64,000 nucleotides of DNA from Prevotella sp. MA2016 (GTDB taxonomy: Bacteria; Bacteroidota; Bacteroidia; Bacteroidales; Bacteroidaceae): contig NZ_JHUW01000012.1 of the NCBI RefSeq assembly GCF_000619825.1, positions 93,258 to 157,257 of the forward strand. Reading direction: 5' to 3'. The position numbers and the translations under genes were made by a program. The notes under the pieces are model-generated. The model was not told the origin of the DNA, did no database searches, and worked only from the letters and a program-made list of their open reading frames with translations. This document shows positions 15,123 through 22,899 of the stretch, in pieces; within the stretch, counting starts at the first letter, position 1; every line of letters starts with the position of its first letter.

Positions 15123-15659
15123 TTATTTGCTTATGTGGCTTTGGAGCATGTTGAATAATTCGCGGTTGGAGATGTTGAGGATGGTGGGGCTGATGCGCAC
15201 GGCGGCACCACGCAGAAAGGGCTTGTTTAGCCTTTGCATAAAGCGGCACCAGCGGGTGGTCTCTATTATCTGATATCGCTCCTCGTTGCGCACGTAGACA
15301 TCGAAATGTGTCGCGTTCTTCATAGAAACTTTCTCAATCTTTACAACGTCCTCCCAATCGAACACGCGGTGGCAATTAAAAGTGAAATCGTAAACCTGCA
15401 GCTTATCGTTAGTGATTACAACAATCGGCGTGCGGTGGAGGAAGATTCGTAACTGGGATAAAGAGAGATAGATTACGAAAACCATGAGAACAGCACCAAA
15501 GATCATTACTCCTTCTACGAAGCGACTGAACGCGGCCGACACATTGGGCGCGTCGATGGGGATGACATGGTAGCAGCAAACCCAATAAACTACTGCAAGA
15601 AGAGGGATTAACACTGTAGTTGAGATGGCATGCCAGCGGCTCATATATATTTCTGTCAT
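15123..15659 (-). CDS. Small membrane protein with PH-like C-terminal domain
   Basis: 178 residues. Two membrane helices (about 12-32 and 48-70), followed by a beta-rich region (IVVITNDKLQVYDFTF, RVFDWEDVVKIEKVSMKN) resembling the bacterial PH-like or STM3941-type layout. The C-terminal region has NISNRELFNMLQ. The ATG at 15659 is chosen because the promoter (TATCTTTGC at 15702-15694 on the minus strand) lies just upstream of it and rules out longer starts. Function unknown. Confidence 0.6.
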   Translation of the reverse strand: MTEIYMSRWHAISTTVLIPLLAVVYWVCCYHVIPIDAPNVSAAFSRFVEGVMIFGAVLMVFVIYLSLSQLRIFLHRTPIVVITNDKLQVYDFTFNCHRVFDWEDVVKIEKVSMKNATHFDVYVRNEERYQIIETTRWCRFMQRLNKPFLRGAAVRISPTILNISNRELFNMLQSHISK

Positions 15660-15693
15660 AATCGAGTTTCTTAAGTATCTTAATAATTCTGCT

Positions 15694-15726
15694 GCAAAGA
15701 TACGGAGTTTTGTTGAAAGTACCAAA
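15694..15726 (-). promoter_or_regulatory. Promoter of the small membrane protein (direct repeat copy B)
   Basis: On the minus strand TTGGTACTTTCAACAAAACT leads into CCGTATCTTTGC: TTG, 20 bases, TATCTTTGC. It coincides with repeat copy B at 15701-15726. Confidence 0.65.
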
Positions 15727-16163
15727 CGTTGGGCGGAAAATTTTATCAGTGACATGAGTGACAGTGACATAATGACATTAAGGGTGTGGCGATGTGCAGA
15801 GTAATGGTCTATAATAATTATATTATTATAGGCTTTTGTTTTGTGAGGTGGCTGGGGCTAAACGTCATTTTGTCATCGGTCATTGTCATGGGTATGGCGC
15901 GGGATTGCGCGGCGTTAACAGATTTTTACAAGTTATGGAGGGGCGGAATTTGGCCGAACAGCGAAAATTTCGTACCTTTGCATTGTCAATAACGAGGGAG
16001 GCTGAGGGCAGCCATTAAGGAGAAAAATTGCGAGCATTAATAGTTGCAAACAAAAGCATTAATAGTAGCAAGATTTTAACTTAATTGGTAGCCCAAACCC
16101 GAACTCTGGATGATAGTGAGATAATCAACAAAAAGTTTAACAAACAAACTACTTAAACACATT
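15727..16163. other. Long non-coding region before the first HU-like gene
   Basis: No credible gene. It contains an AT-only palindrome (CTATAATAAT, TAT, ATTATTATAG at 15810-15832), a strong promoter (TTG at 15950-15952, 20 bases, TACCTTTGC at 15973-15981), and a leader of about 175 bases before the ATG at 16164. The short open frames on the plus strand here have no family resemblance. Confidence 0.6.
15950..15981 (+). promoter_or_regulatory. Promoter of the first HU-like/smalltalk cassette
   Basis: TTG, a 20-base spacer and TACCTTTGC, followed by ATTGTCAATAACG. The second HU cassette has the same layout (39631-39662). Confidence 0.7.
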
Positions 16164-16736
16164 ATGGCAATTAGAGTAATCGCACAGCGCCGAGTGCTAA
16201 AAATCGGCAAGAATCCTGGAGCTAAGCGTTTCGTGATGCGCCCCGATCTGTACACACCTATCCAGGAAAAGAAAGTATTTGTCGAGGCTGCCACGCGCAG
16301 TGGCATCGCCGCGGGAGTCATCAAAGCGGCTTGGGATGCCGCCGGCGAAGTAATCCGCGCGTGGGCCACCGAAGGCCACTCCATCCCCATCCCCGGACTG
16401 GGCACCATGCGCTTCAGCGTGCGCAGTAAGGCCGTGGAAGATCTGGACGACGTCAAGACCAGCCTCATCACCAGCCGACGCATCGTGTTCACCCCCAGCA
16501 CCGACGTGAAAGACGAGCTGAAGAACACCTCAATCCAAATCACCTGCTTGGACGAGAATGGCGACGTGCTGAAACGCGTAACCAGCAACGATAGTGGTGA
16601 CATCGAAGACCCGGAGAACTCCGCGCCCGATCCATCGCTTGCCACCGGAGGAACGCAAGAAGGAGGGGAGCCAGAGAATGGGGGTGCGAACGGCGGCGGA
16701 AACCATGAGCCAATCGACGAGCCCAACGGCGACTAA
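16164..16736 (+). CDS. HU family DNA-binding protein with Gly/acidic tail
   Basis: 190 residues. Residues about 20-125 are an HU/IHF-like fold (VFVEAATRSGIAAGVIKAAW, then IPIPGLGTMRFSVRSKAV). The last 45 residues are a disordered Gly/Pro/Glu tail ending in DEPNGD. Such extended HU-like proteins occur in many copies in Bacteroides and Prevotella, usually upstream of a smalltalk gene and an amidase. A GC-rich hairpin follows the stop and the smalltalk gene follows that. DNA target and role are unknown. Confidence 0.85.
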   Translation: MAIRVIAQRRVLKIGKNPGAKRFVMRPDLYTPIQEKKVFVEAATRSGIAAGVIKAAWDAAGEVIRAWATEGHSIPIPGLGTMRFSVRSKAVEDLDDVKTSLITSRRIVFTPSTDVKDELKNTSIQITCLDENGDVLKRVTSNDSGDIEDPENSAPDPSLATGGTQEGGEPENGGANGGGNHEPIDEPNGD

Positions 16737-16760
16737 GGGTTGGGGCGAAAGCCCCACCCT
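16736..16760 (+). promoter_or_regulatory. Conserved hairpin between HU-like and smalltalk genes
   Basis: AGGGTTGGGGC, tetraloop GAAA, GCCCCACCCT, with no T-tract. The same stem with a different loop (TAAG) follows the second HU gene at 40296-40320. It overlaps the stop codon, suggesting RNA stabilisation or attenuation rather than termination. Confidence 0.6.
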
Positions 16761-16817
16761 ATTCCAAAATTAAAAAATGTAAGAATGTAAAAATTGACCA
16801 ATTAAACCTTAACCATT

Positions 16818-16919
16818 ATGACAAAGAAAGAAACAGTTAAGTTCATCGTACAGTTGATAGCGTCCATCGCTTCGGCGATTGTTACAGCCCTGGGTGCCAC
16901 CTCGTGCATAAGGGTTTAG
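16818..16919 (+). CDS. Smalltalk protein, 33 residues
   Basis: MTKKETVKFIVQLIASIASA then 13 more residues (IVTALGATSCIRV). A short basic N-terminus is followed by one hydrophobic helix, with Cys near the end. This is the smalltalk family of tiny Bacteroidales membrane peptides found after HU-like genes. Function is unknown; a holin- or toxin-like action would fit the shape but is only a guess. The second copy at 40407 is identical at most positions. Terminated by the hairpin at 16928-16959. Confidence 0.8.
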   Translation: MTKKETVKFIVQLIASIASAIVTALGATSCIRV

Positions 16920-16927
16920 AAAAGAAA

Positions 16928-16966
16928 ACACGGCTTTAGCATTGCAACTAAAGCCGTGTCTTTTAA
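16928..16966. terminator. Bidirectional terminator between smalltalk and glucokinase genes
   Basis: ACACGGCTTTAG and CTAAAGCCGTGT form a perfect 12-base-pair stem, with CTTTTAATTTA on the right and TTTTC on the minus strand to the left. It ends the smalltalk transcript and the convergent glucokinase transcript. Confidence 0.8.
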
Positions 16967-16986
16967 TTTATTAAAGCCGCGTACGA

Positions 16987-17970
16987 CTACACTTCCCAGC
17001 CGATGGCCGAAGCACCAAGCACAGCTGCGCTGGCACCATCAAGACCACTGACAAGGAACTTAGCCTTGTTCTTGAAAATCTTAAGCACGTGGGCATCGTA
17101 AGCCTCGCGGATAGGTTTCATAATCAGTTCGCCAGCCTTAACCATACCTCCGAAGAAGATGAATGCCTCGGGAGATGAGAAAGCGGCGAAATCGGCACAA
17201 GCCTCACCCAGCATCTTGCCGGTGAACTCGTAGATGTCCTTAGCCAGCTCGTCGCCCTTGCCAGCAGCGATAGATACATCGAGAGATGTGATATCCTCGG
17301 GGTTCATCTCGCGCAACAGCGATGGACGATCGGTCTTAGCCAGCATCTCGCGAGCGGTACGAGCCACACCGGTGGCAGAGCAGTAACACTCCAGGCAACC
17401 TGTACGGCCGCAGCCACAAGCACGGCCTTCCTCGCCACGAACCATCGTGACATGACCCAGCTCGCCAGCAAAACCATCGTGACCGTAAAGCAACTGTCCG
17501 TTAACCACAATACCCGAACCAACACCGGTACCCAGTGTGATAACGATAAAGTTCTTCATACCGCGAGCCACACCATACACCATCTCGCCGATAGCGGCTG
17601 CATTGGCATCGTTGGTGAGGGCTACAGGAATACCCAGACGATCGCTGAACAACTTGGCCAAGGGCACTACACCATCGTGAGCCCAAGGCAGATTGGGAGC
17701 AAACTCGATTGTACCATTATAATAGTTGCCGTTAGGAGCACCAATACCCATGGCCTTAATCTTCTCAATACCACCAACCTGGTCGATAATAACCTGAACA
17801 GCCTCAACACTGGCATCAACATAATCCTCTACCTTCTGGTAGTTGCCAGTCTTAATAGCTGTGGTAGCCTTGATATCACCACGAGCATCAACAATACCAA
17901 ATACCGAATTGGTACCTCCCAAGTCTAAGCCTATTACGTAGGGCTTAATTTCTGCGTTTTGTTCGTTCAT
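16987..17970 (-). CDS. ROK family glucokinase
   Basis: Phosphorylates glucose or a related sugar with ATP. 327 residues with the full ROK layout: GLDLGGTNSVFG phosphate-1 motif (about 14-25), LTNDANAAAIGE (catalytic Asp), GTGVGSGIVVNG, GELGHVTM, and the zinc cluster CGCGRTGCLECYCS, followed by the C-terminal adenosine motif FGGMVKAGE. It has no helix-turn-helix, so it is an enzyme and not an NagC-type repressor. A single-gene unit divergent from the LysE transporter. Confidence 0.92.
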   Translation of the reverse strand: MNEQNAEIKPYVIGLDLGGTNSVFGIVDARGDIKATTAIKTGNYQKVEDYVDASVEAVQVIIDQVGGIEKIKAMGIGAPNGNYYNGTIEFAPNLPWAHDGVVPLAKLFSDRLGIPVALTNDANAAAIGEMVYGVARGMKNFIVITLGTGVGSGIVVNGQLLYGHDGFAGELGHVTMVRGEEGRACGCGRTGCLECYCSATGVARTAREMLAKTDRPSLLREMNPEDITSLDVSIAAGKGDELAKDIYEFTGKMLGEACADFAAFSSPEAFIFFGGMVKAGELIMKPIREAYDAHVLKIFKNKAKFLVSGLDGASAAVLGASAIGWEV

Positions 17971-18122
17971 AAATATATAAGTTTATTAGCTAAATTAATA
18001 TCTTTTTCATTTTCAAGGCACAAAATTACTAAAAAACCTGCACAACGCTCGTGTTTTTACGGAAATTAACCATTATTTTATAAAAGAATGACCAAAATCA
18101 GCCGAATGAGGAAAAAAATTAG

Positions 18123-18131
18123 TAACTTTGC
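18123..18131 (+). promoter_or_regulatory. Promoter -7 element of the LysE transporter gene
   Basis: TAACTTTGC ends 7 bases before the ATG at 18139, so the transcript would have almost no leader. Confidence 0.5.
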
Positions 18132-18138
18132 ACCCGTT

Positions 18139-18804
18139 ATGCCAATTCATATACCAATTAATATATTAGATTTCATCTTCAAGGGGATGTTGATCGGAGT
18201 GATAGCAAGCGCACCGATGGGGCCTGTTGGTATTCTTTGTGTGCAGCGAACGCTGAACAAAGGCCGATGGTTCGGATTCGCTACTGGCGTGGGAGCCGCC
18301 TTAAGCGACATCATATATGCAGGTTTTGCCGGCTACGGCATGGCATTCGTCATGGACTTCATCACTAACGACCAGAATAGATTCTATCTGCAGATAGCCG
18401 GTAGCATCATGCTGCTGTGTTTCGGCTGGTTTACCTACCACACCGACCCTACACGCAAAATGCACCAAAGCGGCAAGCAGCAAGGTTCGCTGTGGTACAA
18501 CACGTGGACAGCTTTTCTCGTCACATTCTCTAACCCGCTCATCATCTTCCTCTTTCTGGCCATGTATGCCCAGTTTGCATTTGTGCTGCCCAATCATCCG
18601 TTCGAGATGATAGTAGGCTTCTTAAGCATCGTGGCTGGCGCACTCTTATGGTGGTGGGGACTGACTTGGCTGGTGGATCAGATTCGCACTAAATTCGATA
18701 CCAACGGCATCAAAATTATTAATAAGGTGATAGGCGTAGCAGTCATCGTGGGCAGCATCATCATGCTGCTGGGACTGACCACCAATCTCGTAAGATTATT
18801 TTAG
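18139..18804 (+). CDS. LysE family transporter
   Basis: Inner-membrane exporter of the LysE/RhtB superfamily, usually exporting amino acids. 221 residues, six likely membrane helices; signature GMLIGVIASAPMGPVGILCV in helix 1, GVGAALSDIIYAGFAGYG in helix 2 and FSNPLIIFLFLAMYAQF further on. The ATG at 18139 is chosen because the promoter box lies at 18123-18131, which excludes a start at 18088. Followed 9 bases later by DUF4924. Confidence 0.82.
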   Translation: MPIHIPINILDFIFKGMLIGVIASAPMGPVGILCVQRTLNKGRWFGFATGVGAALSDIIYAGFAGYGMAFVMDFITNDQNRFYLQIAGSIMLLCFGWFTYHTDPTRKMHQSGKQQGSLWYNTWTAFLVTFSNPLIIFLFLAMYAQFAFVLPNHPFEMIVGFLSIVAGALLWWWGLTWLVDQIRTKFDTNGIKIINKVIGVAVIVGSIIMLLGLTTNLVRLF

Positions 18805-18813
18805 CACAAACAT

Positions 18814-19359
18814 ATGTTTATAGCAAACGAGCTTAGAAAAACCAACATTGCTGAATATCTGCTCTATATGTGGCAGATGGAAGACACGGTGAGAGCATTC
18901 GACTGCTCGCTCTCACGCATCAAGCGCGAATATATAGAGCGCTTCGACTACAATGAAGAGCAGAAAGAAGAAGAGACCGACTGGTTTGGCAACCTGATTC
19001 GCATGATGAACCAGGAGGGTTGCCGAGAGCAAGGACACCTGCAGATTAACAAGGTGACACTGCAGATGCTGATAGAACTGCACCAGCAGCTGTTGCAGAG
19101 CAGCAAATTCCCCTTTTACAACTCTGCTTACTACAAAGTGCTACCATTTATCGTAGAACTGCGCAACCGTGGTGCCAACAAAGAGGAAAACGAAATCGAG
19201 ACGTGTTTCAACTCACTCTACGGTGTGATGTTGCTGCGCCTGCAGAAGAAAGACATCTCGCCCGACACCGCCCATGCCGTCAAGGAAATCACTACCTTCA
19301 TCGGCATGCTCTCTGATTATTACAAAAAAGACAAAGAAGAAGGATTGAAATTCGAGTAG
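18814..19359 (+). CDS. DUF4924 family protein
   Basis: 181-residue soluble, helical protein with the family pattern: ANELRKTNIAEYLLYMWQME at the N-terminus, NLIRMMNQEGC, GHLQINKVTLQMLIELHQQL, and a C-terminal ISPDTAHAVKEITTFIGMLS. Conserved in Bacteroidales, function unknown. It lies between LysE and rfbD in one operon. Confidence 0.85.
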   Translation: MFIANELRKTNIAEYLLYMWQMEDTVRAFDCSLSRIKREYIERFDYNEEQKEEETDWFGNLIRMMNQEGCREQGHLQINKVTLQMLIELHQQLLQSSKFPFYNSAYYKVLPFIVELRNRGANKEENEIETCFNSLYGVMLLRLQKKDISPDTAHAVKEITTFIGMLSDYYKKDKEEGLKFE

Positions 19360-19394
19360 TGTTTTATTAGGCACGAAGAAAAAATAAAGAGCGT

Positions 19395-20249
19395 ATGAGG
19401 ATACTGATAACAGGATGCAACGGACAGTTAGGAAACGAGATGCAGCTGCTGGAAAAGGAAAACCAGCAGCATACCTATTATAATACGGATGTGGCTGAGC
19501 TGGATATTACCGACGAGGCTGCCATCAACAGATTTGTAACCGACAACGAGATAGACGGCATCGTAAACTGCGCTGCCTATACGGCTGTAGATAAGGCTGA
19601 GGACAACCAGGAGCTGTGCCACACGCTGAACGCTACAGCGCCAGGATTGCTGGCTGAAGCCATCGAGAAGCGTGGCGGATGGATGATACAGATTTCGACT
19701 GACTACGTGTTCGACGGCACCAATCACCGTCCGTATGTTGAGACCGACCCTGTGTGTCCTAACAGCACCTACGGTCGCACCAAACTGGCAGGCGAAGAGG
19801 CTGTGCTGGCAGGATGCAGCAAGAGCATGATCATCCGCACGGCATGGCTCTACTCTACCTTTGGCAACAACTTTGTGAAGACGATGATTCGTCTGGGCAA
19901 GGAGAAGAGCGAGTTGGGGGTTATCTTCGACCAGATAGGCACGCCTACCTATGCACGCGACTTGGCGGTGGCTATCTTTGCCGCCATCAATCAGGGCATC
20001 GTGCCAGGCGTGTATCACTTCTCGAACGAGGGTGTTATATCGTGGTACGACTTCACCAAGGCTATCCATCGCATAGCCGGCATCACATCGTGCCATGTAC
20101 GTCCGCTGCACACCTCAGAGTATCCCACTCCCGCAGCCCGTCCGCACTACAGCGTGCTCGACAAAACAAAAATCAAAGCCACCTATGCCCTCGACATCCC
20201 CTACTGGGAAACCAGCCTAGCCGAGTGCATCGATAAGCTAGGTTTATAG
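19395..20249 (+). CDS. rfbD: dTDP-4-dehydrorhamnose reductase RfbD
   Basis: NADPH-dependent last step of dTDP-L-rhamnose synthesis. 284 residues: the Rossmann motif ITGCNGQLGNEM (4-15), NCAAYTAVDKAEDN, the catalytic STDYVFDG with the YGRTKLAGEEAV Tyr/Lys pair, and GTPTYARDLA. The partner rfbA is at 29375 on the opposite strand; rfbB and rfbC are not in the window. Confidence 0.94.
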   Translation: MRILITGCNGQLGNEMQLLEKENQQHTYYNTDVAELDITDEAAINRFVTDNEIDGIVNCAAYTAVDKAEDNQELCHTLNATAPGLLAEAIEKRGGWMIQISTDYVFDGTNHRPYVETDPVCPNSTYGRTKLAGEEAVLAGCSKSMIIRTAWLYSTFGNNFVKTMIRLGKEKSELGVIFDQIGTPTYARDLAVAIFAAINQGIVPGVYHFSNEGVISWYDFTKAIHRIAGITSCHVRPLHTSEYPTPAARPHYSVLDKTKIKATYALDIPYWETSLAECIDKLGL

Positions 20250-20258
20250 GCTGACATT

Positions 20259-20706
20259 TTAGGCACGAATTTCACGAATTAACACGAATTTATGTTATTT
20301 GAAGACGAATATACAAACAAAATCATTGGAGCTGCACAAGAGGTTCATAGAGAATTAGGATTTGGATTTCTTGAAGCAGTATATGGTAATGCATTGTATA
20401 AGGAGTTAACAAAGTGTGGAATGAAGTGCGAATGCCAAAAGCCAATAGATGTATTCTATAAAGGAGAGGTAGTTGGGCACTATATACCCGACATGATTGT
20501 TGAAGATAAGGTAATTATTGAATTAAAGGCAGTAGCAGATTTACGACCTGAGCACGAATGGCAACTGGTTAATTATCTGGTAGCATGCCATAAAGAAATA
20601 GGATTGCTCTTAAATTTTGGGCATTCATTAAAAGTCAAAAGGAAATTATTTACGAAAGGGCACAAGTATAAATAAATTCGTGTTAATTCGCGTAATTCGT
20701 GCCTAA
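20259..20706 (+). mobile_element. GxxExxY nuclease gene enclosed by inverted repeats
   Basis: Left arm 20259-20294 and right arm 20671-20706 are inverted copies (TAGGCACGAATT and AACACGAATTTAT shared, two mismatches in the middle over about 34 bases). Each arm holds three CACGAATT-type units at 9-10 base spacing. The ORF starts at 20292 and stops at 20675, so both its start and stop codons lie within the arms. The unit separates rfbD from prfC. No flanking target duplication is obvious. Similar arms without the gene occur at 3510-3648. Confidence 0.7.
20292..20675 (+). CDS. GxxExxY protein, PD-(D/E)XK nuclease-like
   Basis: 127 residues. The family motif GFLEAVY is at 25-31. A PD-(D/E)XK core is visible: Pro66-Asp67 in YIPDMIVED, then Glu77-Leu78-Lys79 in VIIELKA, and a helix with QLVNYL. 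Members are annotated as putative nucleases of unknown role, common in Bacteroidetes and Planctomycetes. It is lower in GC than rfbD and prfC. The start codon sits at the inner edge of the left repeat arm and there is no normal promoter, so it is probably read from the rfbD transcript. Confidence 0.85.
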   Translation: MLFEDEYTNKIIGAAQEVHRELGFGFLEAVYGNALYKELTKCGMKCECQKPIDVFYKGEVVGHYIPDMIVEDKVIIELKAVADLRPEHEWQLVNYLVACHKEIGLLLNFGHSLKVKRKLFTKGHKYK

Positions 20707-20719
20707 TTATTATGTGCAT

Positions 20720-22309
20720 ATGAATCAGGAAATAGAAAGAAGACGTACATTTGCCATCATTTCGCACCCGGATGCGGGTAAAACTACGCTGACAGAGAAA
20801 TTTCTGCTCTTCGGCGGACAGATTCAGGTGGCTGGAGCCGTAAAAAGCAATAAGATTAAGAAAACTGCTACCAGCGACTGGATGGATATCGAAAAGCAGC
20901 GTGGTATCTCGGTATCGACCTCTGTGATGGAGTTCGATTACACCCCCGATGGCAAAGACATCGAATACAAGGTGAACATCCTCGACACACCAGGTCACCA
21001 AGACTTTGCCGAAGACACCTTCCGCACGCTCACTGCCGTCGACTCGGCTATCATCGTGGTGGATGGCGCCAAAGGTGTGGAGACTCAGACACGAAAACTG
21101 ATGACGGTGTGCCGCATGCGCAAAACGCCCGTTATCATCTTTATCAATAAGATGGACCGCGAAGGTCGCGATCCATTCGATCTGCTCGACGAACTGGAGC
21201 AGGAGCTCGAAATCAAAGTGCGCCCACTCTCATGGCCTATCAACCAAGGTGCCAAGTTCAAGGGCGTTTACAATATCTACGAACAGAAACTCGACCTGTT
21301 TACACCCGACAAGCAACGCGTGACAGACAAGGTTGAGGTGGACATCGACAGCGAAGAGCTTGACCAGCGCGTAGGCGAAGACAATGCCGCCAAGCTGCGC
21401 GAAGATCTGGAGCTGGTGGATGGTGTTTACCCCGAGTTCGACGTAGAGACCTATCGCGAGGCCGAAGTGGCACCCGTATTCTTCGGTTCGGCACTTAACA
21501 ACTTCGGTGTGCAGGAGCTGCTCAACTGCTTTGTTGAGATAGCACCATCACCACGCCCCACCAAGGCCGAAGAGCGCGACGTGCAGCCAGAGGAGTCCAA
21601 GTTTACTGGCTTTATCTTCAAGATTACCGCCAATATCGACCCCAACCACCGCTCGTGTATCGCCTTCTGCAAGGTGTGCAGCGGCAAATTCCAGCGCAAC
21701 CAGCCCTATCTGCACGTTCGACAGGGCAAGTCGATGCGCTTCTCATCGCCCACACAGTTTATGGCGCAGCGCAAGAGCACCATCGACGAGGCCTGGCCAG
21801 GCGACATCGTGGGTCTGCCCGATACAGGCGGCATGTTTAAGATTGGCGACACACTGACCGAAGGCGAAAAACTGCACTTCCGCGGACTGCCATCATTCTC
21901 GCCAGAGCTGTTTAAGTATATCGAGAACGATGACCCCATGAAGGCCAAGCAGCTGCAGAAGGGTATCGACCAGCTGATGGACGAAGGTGTGGCACAGTTG
22001 TTCGTCAACCAGTTCAATAACCGCAAGATTATCGGAACGGTTGGTCAGCTGCAGTTCGAGGTGATTCAGTATCGCCTGGAGAACGAGTACAATGCCAAGT
22101 GCCGTTGGGAACCCGTACACCTCTACAAGGCATGCTGGATTGAGAGCGACGATCCGCAGGAGCTGGAGAACTTTAAGAAGCGCAAATACCAGTACATGGC
22201 CAAGGACAAGGATGGTCGCGACGTATTCCTGGCCGACAGCAGCTACGTACTGAGCATGGCCCAGCAAGACTTCGAAAACATCAAGTTCCACTTTACAAGT
22301 GAGTTTTAA
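20720..22309 (+). CDS. prfC: Peptide chain release factor 3
   Basis: GTPase that recycles RF1/RF2 from the ribosome. 529 residues: G1 [12 protein letters not shown], the switch region [13 protein letters not shown]3 DTPGHQDF, G4 NKMDRE, then the beta-barrel and C-terminal domains ([17 protein letters not shown]). ATG at 20720 starts [15 protein letters not shown], as in the family; a GTG at 20699 falls inside the repeat arm and is rejected. The right arm of the GxxExxY element ends 14 bases before the start and may have displaced its native leader. Confidence 0.95.
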   Translation: MNQEIERRRTFAIISHPDAGKTTLTEKFLLFGGQIQVAGAVKSNKIKKTATSDWMDIEKQRGISVSTSVMEFDYTPDGKDIEYKVNILDTPGHQDFAEDTFRTLTAVDSAIIVVDGAKGVETQTRKLMTVCRMRKTPVIIFINKMDREGRDPFDLLDELEQELEIKVRPLSWPINQGAKFKGVYNIYEQKLDLFTPDKQRVTDKVEVDIDSEELDQRVGEDNAAKLREDLELVDGVYPEFDVETYREAEVAPVFFGSALNNFGVQELLNCFVEIAPSPRPTKAEERDVQPEESKFTGFIFKITANIDPNHRSCIAFCKVCSGKFQRNQPYLHVRQGKSMRFSSPTQFMAQRKSTIDEAWPGDIVGLPDTGGMFKIGDTLTEGEKLHFRGLPSFSPELFKYIENDDPMKAKQLQKGIDQLMDEGVAQLFVNQFNNRKIIGTVGQLQFEVIQYRLENEYNAKCRWEPVHLYKACWIESDDPQELENFKKRKYQYMAKDKDGRDVFLADSSYVLSMAQQDFENIKFHFTSEF

Positions 22310-22314
22310 AGCAT

Positions 22315-22899
22315 ATGAAACAAGAAGACGATATAAGACAGGCAGTTGAAACGATGCGTAAGGGCGGCGTGATACTCTACCCCACCGACACCGTATGGGG
22401 TATTGGTTGCGATGCTACCAACGCCGAGGCCGTAAAACGCGTCTATGAAATCAAGCAGCGCGAAGATTCGAAAGCACTGATCTGCCTGGTTGACAACGAC
22501 AACCGCATGCAGCGCTACTTCCGCAACATACCTGATGTGGCTTGGCAACTGATTGACAGTCTGAAAGACGTACCCGAAGCCAGACCTACCACACTGATTC
22601 TTGATGGCGCCATCAATCTGGCTCCAAACCTGATAGCTGAAGACGGCAGTCTGGGCATCCGTATCACCAACGAGCCCTTCTCAAAAGAGCTGTGCTTCCG
22701 TTTCCAGAAAGCCATTGTATCTACATCGGCCAACATCAGTGGTGAGCCTGCCGCACAGAACTATTGCGACATCGACCCACGCATTCTTGAGGCTGTGGAT
22801 TACGTGTGCTGGAGCCGCCGACAGGAGCATAAGCCCCACACACCCTCGTGCATCATCAAACTGAAAGAAAACGGCGAAGTAACAGTTATACGAAAATAA
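22315..22899 (+). CDS. L-threonylcarbamoyladenylate synthase (Sua5/YrdC family)
   Basis: Makes threonylcarbamoyl-AMP from threonine, bicarbonate and ATP for the t6A modification of ANN-decoding tRNAs. 194 residues with YPTDTVWGIGCDATN, KQREDSKALICLV, RPTTLILDG and VSTSANISGEPA. No C-terminal Sua5 domain, so it is the short YrdC form. Lies 5 bases after prfC and directly abuts the ClC gene. Confidence 0.92.
   Translation: MKQEDDIRQAVETMRKGGVILYPTDTVWGIGCDATNAEAVKRVYEIKQREDSKALICLVDNDNRMQRYFRNIPDVAWQLIDSLKDVPEARPTTLILDGAINLAPNLIAEDGSLGIRITNEPFSKELCFRFQKAIVSTSANISGEPAAQNYCDIDPRILEAVDYVCWSRRQEHKPHTPSCIIKLKENGEVTVIRK

Noticed and set aside
15786..16018. Short plus-strand frames before the first HU-like gene
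   Set aside because: They span the promoter and AT palindrome and resemble no protein.
6864..16919. Complete prophage or integrative element
   Set aside because: No integrase, terminase, portal or mobilisation genes, no att-like direct repeats at the ends, and housekeeping promoters for separate units.
20699..20719. Upstream GTG start of prfC
   Set aside because: Lies within the repeat arm; the ATG at 20720 matches the family N-terminus.
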